Assembly (NCBI GenBank): GCA_963682055.1
Contig: OY821742.1
Span: 25,949,060 to 26,013,059, forward strand
Length of the DNA stretch: 64,000 bases
From: Primula veris
Lineage: Eukaryota > Streptophyta > Magnoliopsida > Ericales > Primulaceae
Direction: 5' to 3'
A program made the position numbers and the translations under genes. Positions 59,601-64,000 of this stretch are shown here, one piece after another; the stretch's first letter is position 1; every line of letters starts with the position of its first letter. The notes below the pieces were generated by a model that did no database searches, was not told where the DNA came from, and worked only from the letters and a program-made list of their open reading frames with translations.

Positions 59601-61822
59601 AATATTAAAAAAATTGTCTAAAACAATATTATGTTCAAATGTTTTAAAATTTGAATACAATATAATATAAAAGTTTATAAAGTTGCGGTATAAGTTGTGA
59701 AAATTTAAAATTTAACTGAAAATAAACAAGTGGACACGAAAAGAGATACAGAATAAGGGTAGAAGATTTAGAATTTTTTGATAGCAAACATTTGCTATTA
59801 GTAGATAATTGGTTTTTACTAACTTATCAAAAAAAATTCTAACGGAGAAATGTTTGAGAGAAAAGTGACAAATTTGATGTCTGCCCACTAAATTGTGCTA
59901 CAGTCTACACACGACAAAAAGCAATTCTTGTAGATAGTGGACTGCCACGTTATAAAAAAAAATAAAATTGGGCAAGTTCAAAGTACCCTACTAAAAATTT
60001 GGAAAGGGTTAGGTGTTAAAATTGAAGATTTGAGTTACAGTTAAGTCCATCAGATATTAGTAAAGATGCTTATGGGAACCACTATTTTAAAAAACTCACA
60101 ATATTGTGCAACGTTATGCGATATAATGGTTTTTAAAAGAAAAACGCAATGCTAAAACGCTATTTGGATGGAAAAACGCTAAATTCGCGCTATAGGAACG
60201 CTATTTACGCTATAGCGGGTGTAGTCCTAAAAAAAAAAATTATTTAATTTTTTTTTTTTTTTCAAAATTTTAATAAAATTATTGGAGATTAAAGATAATT
60301 TAACCCCAAAACTCTTGCAAACAAAGTAAATATTCTGACATCTCAAGTATAATCATTTTGTGATTATTAGTTACAATTTTTTATATATATTTAGTTAATT
60401 TTTATTAGATGTTTTGAATTTAATGTTATATTTATATGTATTTAGGCAAAAAAATAAATAAACCGCAAAGCGCTATGTAGCAACGCTATTTGCGCTTTTA
60501 GCGTTTCTTTCGAAAAAATGTTATGGTAGCGATAATACTATTTAAAACACTGATGGGAACAATTATTTATTTTCTTTAATTCTTTTGCAGCATGGAAAAA
60601 ATTCTTGAACGATATGAGAGACAATCATATGCAGAAAATCAGCGTACCGCAAATAATCCCGAAGCACAGGTTACACTTCATTAAAAGTACAATCATTCTA
60701 TTTAAAAAAATTTATTTTAGTTGAAAGAACCAAAAACTAAGGATGCACCATACTTTTTTTCTAGGGAAACTGGAGTCTTGAACATGCTAAGCTCCAAGCA
60801 AGGCTAGAGGTTCTTCACAAGAACGAAAGGTAGAAATTTATTGTATTTACTTATTATTTTGCGTGAAAACCCAAGTAATAGATGCATTCATGTAGTGAAT
60901 ACATATATATGTACATAATTGCAGACAGTTGACGGGGGAAGACATTGCTGCCTTGAGCCTCAAAGAAGTCATAAATTTGGAACACCAAATTGACACAGCT
61001 ATAAAACATATAAGAACAAGAAAGGTAACTTATTCTGAAACTTATAAAATACGAATCTACACTTTGTAGAAAACGTAAATCAAGTTGGAAATGGTTTCAA
61101 TTGCAGAACCAGCTAATGTTTGAGTCCATCTCCGAGCTCCAGAAGAAGGTGATTTCTTTGATTCTTTCCTTTCCTTAATTTATTCTAAAATAATTCCAAA
61201 CAAGTTTTACAACAAAAAAGATACTATATTTCTCACGTTGTTTTTTGCAATATTGTGTTATAGGATAGGGCTTTGGAGGAGGAAAACAGCCTTCTCGAAA
61301 AGAAGGTGAGATTCATCTTATTTCCATCTGTTAAGTTTTATTCTTAATTTGTACCGATCGTCTGTAATTGATTCCATCGGTTAGATAGACTAATATCTAA
61401 CTAACATGCCTAAATTTTGAAACAAACAGATAAAGTCCAGTCAGAAAAGGAGGGAAAACGATAAACTGGAGCAGCTTAATGCAGATATGGATTCTTCATC
61501 CTCCGGTGTTCATGTGTCTCAACAGCCGATCACCTTAAACATGAGGTTTGTTCTCTTTCACCATCTTAAAAGTGAATATGCCTGAATTTAATGGTGTAAA
61601 TTTCTGATAATCTCATATTAATATGTAAAGTTAAAAAAATATGAAAAACTTGACCATCAAGTACAGTATACTTTCAATAGTAAAATATGTAAATTTATCT
61701 AATGCAGGATTGCTGAAGAAGCAGATAATTGCGACGTTGATGCAGAACGGGCACCACGGCAAAATAATAATAATAATACATCTACTATGCCGTCATGGAT
61801 GATTCAACACATTAGCGAATAA
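53670..61822 (+). CDS. MADS-box transcription factor, AP1/FUL clade (euFUL-like)
   Basis: MIKC-type nuclear transcription factor that binds CArG boxes as a dimer; relatives control flowering, meristem identity and fruit development. Exons: 53670-53854, 60591-60669, 60765-60829, 60925-61024, 61107-61148, 61264-61305, 61430-61545, 61708-61822 (185, 79, 65, 100, 42, 42, 116 and 115 bases). They sum to 744 bases, 247 residues plus TAA. All introns are GT-AG, and the first six exon lengths are the standard AP1/SQUA pattern. The MADS domain (1-60) begins [20 protein letters not shown]; the I region contains [13 protein letters not shown]; the K domain (about 88-175) starts with [17 protein letters not shown]. 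The C-terminus has a short Asn run encoded by (AAT)n and ends [11 protein letters not shown], close to the FUL motif L.PPWML. No CFAA farnesylation end is present, which argues against euAP1. Exact orthology (FUL or AGL79 type) needs a tree. Confidence 0.93.
53863..53890 (+). repeat. (ATT)n microsatellite
   Basis: About nine ATT units eight bases after the intron 1 donor. Confidence 0.95.
54663..54875. repeat. Inverted-repeat element in intron 1
   Basis: GTTTGGTAACAGATTTTTTTAC on the left pairs with the complement of GGACCAAAAAATTTGTTATCAAAC on the right. A small MITE is likely; no convincing target duplication was found. Confidence 0.5.
55250..56150 (-). repeat. Possible degraded LTR-retroelement leader
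   Basis: On the minus strand TCAATTGATATTAGAGCCATCG (around 55977-55998) resembles a tRNA-Met primer-binding site, with TGAACAGCAGACTG on the plus strand beside it as a potential LTR end. No LTR pair or gag-pol is seen. Low confidence. Confidence 0.25.
56280..56820 (+). repeat. A-rich tandem repeats in intron 1
   Basis: 56340-56450 repeats a unit of about 29 bases (AAAAAATTATAAGAAATTATAAAACTTAC). 56490-56820 repeats looser units of the type TTTTTCACCAAAAAAGTGGC. The same combination of an A-rich TTATAAAA array beside a 21-bp minisatellite occurs at 29484-29880. Confidence 0.7.
56846..57260 (+). repeat. 21-bp minisatellite, long array
   Basis: Consensus near TGCATATAGTTCAGTCAAAAT. Units start exactly every 21 bases at 56846, 56867, 56888, 56909 and 56930, then with some indels to about 57260 (roughly 17-19 units in all). 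Related to the four units at 29797-29880. Confidence 0.85.
57285..57358 (-). other. tRNA-like sequence (tRNA pseudogene or SINE head)
   Basis: Minus strand carries AAGCTCAAAATGGTAAGAGCAC (57330-57351), matching the D-arm and box A of tRNAs, and GGTTCGAATA (57289-57298), matching box B, at the proper spacing. The acceptor stem is not convincing, so it is not a working tRNA gene. It is a SINE head or an old tRNA copy. Confidence 0.55.
57359..60079. other. Rest of intron 1, nothing firm
   Basis: Contains an hAT-like end at 57405-57435 (CCAAACAATACCCCTAA), a GC-richer patch at 57660-57780, and AT-rich DNA. No exon, gene or complete element was recognised. Confidence 0.4.
60080..60552. mobile_element. 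hAT-type MITE next to the exon 2 acceptor
   Basis: 8-bp duplication ATGGGAAC (60072-60079 and 60553-60560). Ends CACTATTTTAAAAAAC and, on the complement, CAGTGTTTTAAATAGT. The interior repeats CGCTAT/ATAGCG words. It ends 38 bases upstream of the first base of exon 2; the polypyrimidine tract is host sequence. Confidence 0.8.
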
Positions 61823-62536
61823 TTTTTTTCAGGGGCTTATACTGTATAAGGTATGCTTTAACATGCCCGCCGTTTGTAGTGACAGTATTTTATGTTTGAA
61901 TCGCAATTTGTAAGAGAAAAATGAAATTTCCAAGCAATAGCAGCTCACAAGGAACTTTACATGATGAAGGGGTTACTGCAATACATGTTAGTTTTTGTAA
62001 TTACCATAAAATATACTTATTTTGATTCTTTGAACCCAGATCAATTTTCTAAACTTCTATTGTTAGTTTCATTGTTTGCAGATTGACAAAATATTAAGTA
62101 TCATATTCATGGAAGCTTAAACAAAACTTACAGTTTCTCACACATTGGTAAATGTATGGCTTGCAACTAGCATAGTTACAGTATCGTAACTATGAGCAAG
62201 GACTTTGAGTAGGTTTTGAAAAGTTAAAACTTTGTAATCCTCCAGTTGTGAAATGTAACTATTAGTTCAAGTTTTTAGACTAGATTTAACCGCGACTATC
62301 CACGCCAATCTAAAAAAATATTGAAATGACAATACATGATTTTATTTTTTTAATAGCATGACCAAATAATGACTAATTCACTTAAAAAATACATGTTGAA
62401 AAATGACCTTACAAAGCAAAATTTAAAGCTTGAAAATAATAAGCTTATAATGCAAAGTTCAAGAAATTAAAGTATACATATGATTCATATTTGCATGTTT
62501 GGCAAACCTAAATTATCGATTCAACACACAAATAAC
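61823..62536 (+). other. 3' flank of the MADS gene
   Basis: Includes the 3' untranslated region. No perfect AATAAA signal; no further gene recognised. The last 8 bases CAAATAAC are the left duplication of the next hAT element. Confidence 0.5.
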
Positions 62537-63095
62537 GTAGGTTGCACGTGTACTCCCAAAATTAATTTTATCAGTTCCAGTACCGGTACAATATGACATT
62601 TGGAGAATTCGATACGCTATTTAGAGTACCGTTGACTTTTACCATTCGGTTATGCCATCGGTACTCATTCGATACGGCTAAAAATATAAAAATATTTTTA
62701 TATTCAGAAAATTAAACTTAAATTTAATAAATATGAGAAGATAAATTTATTATAATCTGTTATAATGATTTCTAATTAAATATCATTGTTTCCTTACTAA
62801 CAAAATAATGATTAATTAATTGTGTAGGGTAAGTGAATGTAAAAAAAAAAATTGTGCATAAGATTTTTCGGAATCAATCCAATATTGCCCAACCACATTC
62901 TACGGTTTAGAATGCATGAATTTAACTTTCGGTTTAATTATCAATAATGGTCTTCATAAATTTAGTTAATCTATACATATATATATATTAAAATATTAGA
63001 TGTACCTCAAATGTACCATACCCTACTTTTTTCAAAAATCTCGTATTGCCGTACTTATATCGTACCGGTACGATACTTATAAACGTGCAACATAG
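62537..63095. mobile_element. hAT-type MITE, same family as 9901-10487
   Basis: Perfect 8-bp duplication CAAATAAC (62529-62536 and 63096-63103). Ends GTAGGTTGCACGTGTAC and, on the complement, CTATGTTGCACGTTTAT. Interior GTACCGGTAC and CGATACG words as in the 9901 element. No transposase. Confidence 0.87.
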
Positions 63096-63103
63096 CAAAT
63101 AAC

Positions 63104-64000
63104 TAACAAAAAAATTTGATCAATTCCTCTTCTACAAGAACTTGAAACATACAAAACAATTTTTGGAAAAAACAAATTAAAATGCGTTCACAAAGTGAAA
63201 CTAAAAGAACTTAATTTTGAGGCTCTCTCAACTCATTCCCTCTCCAGTATCTCCACTCTGTCTGAAATCGACAATACGTCTATGAACTAGCTAGTTGACA
63301 TGATGATGGATTATCAATCCAACATTTCTTTATAATTAGAATTTTTTTGCTCTCGAAGAAAAGCTCTAGGCCGAAGGGTTGGTTAACTAAATTGAGTATA
63401 GTTCTAGTATACATACGAGTGTTGGTGTGAATACCAAATAAATAAATAAAAAGCCTTGAACCATAAATTCAGGTTAACAAAAAACTAATTGTACTATTAT
63501 GATTAATGGTTTTGTAGCTAATAATGAGTGAAAATGTTATACATGTAATTATCTGATTGGCTAAATTTACCGATTCAACTTGTAGAATATATCACCGAAC
63601 AAACTATTTATATTTATACCGAGTTTGTCATCAGGGGTTGTCATCGTAACCCCACAATTTTCATAAATTAATTTTTTTTAGTAATGTTTTTCGAAATAAT
63701 TTATATATAATGTATTATGACAACTCCTTAAATATTTGTTTTGGCAACCGCTTTCAAAATTATATATTGTTACTGTAATAAAATATTATACATTTCTATT
63801 TGTCGCTAATAGTAGTAATTAAAAATGAAGTAACAAACAATTAAATGCATTATGACACTAACTTATATACCATGTTGATACAAGATACACATATTTGAAA
63901 ATATTAAACTATAATAACAATTATAATAACATATAGGGGTGGTTGCAAATAAAATTTAAAATAACTTTTGATAGATTGTATGTAAAGTAACTATAATGAA
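63104..64000. other. Intergenic, nothing recognised
   Basis: AT-rich, no frame of note, no paired repeats. Confidence 0.5.

Larger units (their letters stand above)
53855..60590 (+). other. Large first intron of the MADS gene
   Basis: 6736 bases with donor G|GTTAGT and acceptor TTTTGCAG. A long first intron is usual in this clade and often carries regulatory sites. Here it also holds a microsatellite, an inverted-repeat element, an A-rich plus 21-bp satellite region, a tRNA-like segment and an hAT MITE. The other six introns are only 82-162 bases. Confidence 0.9.

Overview
The window is plant nuclear DNA, very probably from a eudicot. It is AT-rich and gene-poor. It carries nested plant-type LTR retrotransposons (a Ty3/gypsy chromovirus and several Ty1/copia lineages, including Sirevirus-like elements), several small DNA transposons, and one intact intron-rich MADS-box gene whose 8-exon structure and C-terminus fit the core-eudicot FRUITFULL (euFUL) branch of the AP1/SQUA family.

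Layout. 1-6983: the 3' part of a Tekay/Del-like chromovirus on +, with one in-frame TAG in the integrase and a 2.2 kb 3' LTR; its 5' end lies left of the window. 6984-9240: unassigned repeat-like DNA with a broken minus-strand reading frame cut by the chromovirus. 9240-36489: a minus-strand Ty1/copia element (copia-1) split into pieces by later insertions. These are an hAT-type MITE (9901-10487), an LTR-like insert (11728-12695), a complete Sirevirus-like copia-2 (14223-25778) and a plus-strand copia-3 (27014-35559). Copia-2 itself contains an hAT element (16322-16960), a MULE-type MITE (20646-21814) and a solo LTR (22975-23998). Most insertions were delimited by reading target-site duplications (TSDs) and by following the interrupted protein across the gap. 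36507-37300: a MULE-like element with long terminal inverted repeats (TIRs). 37378-38095: a probable LTR of a Tat/Ogre-type gypsy element. 38526-51684: a decayed plus-strand copia-4 with short LTRs, interrupted by copia-5 (43989-50551), a Sirevirus-like deletion derivative. 51970-52435: another MULE-like MITE.

53670-61822: the only convincing host gene, an AP1/FUL-clade MADS-box transcription factor of 247 residues. All its splice sites are GT-AG and the frame is open throughout. Its first intron (6.7 kb) holds a 21-bp minisatellite, an A-rich repeat block, a tRNA-like sequence and an hAT MITE that ends 38 bp before the exon 2 acceptor. Downstream is another hAT MITE (62537-63095), of the same family as the one at 9901.

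The retroelements are almost all inactive: they carry internal stops, frameshifts, deletions of the reverse transcriptase, or interruptions. The MADS gene is the functional content; the rest records successive insertions. I did not find a convincing new enzymatic or defence system. The least-explained structures are a 21-bp satellite shared by two distant loci, a run of small hairpins with a near-constant loop in the copia-4 tail, and a reading frame after pol in copia-2.
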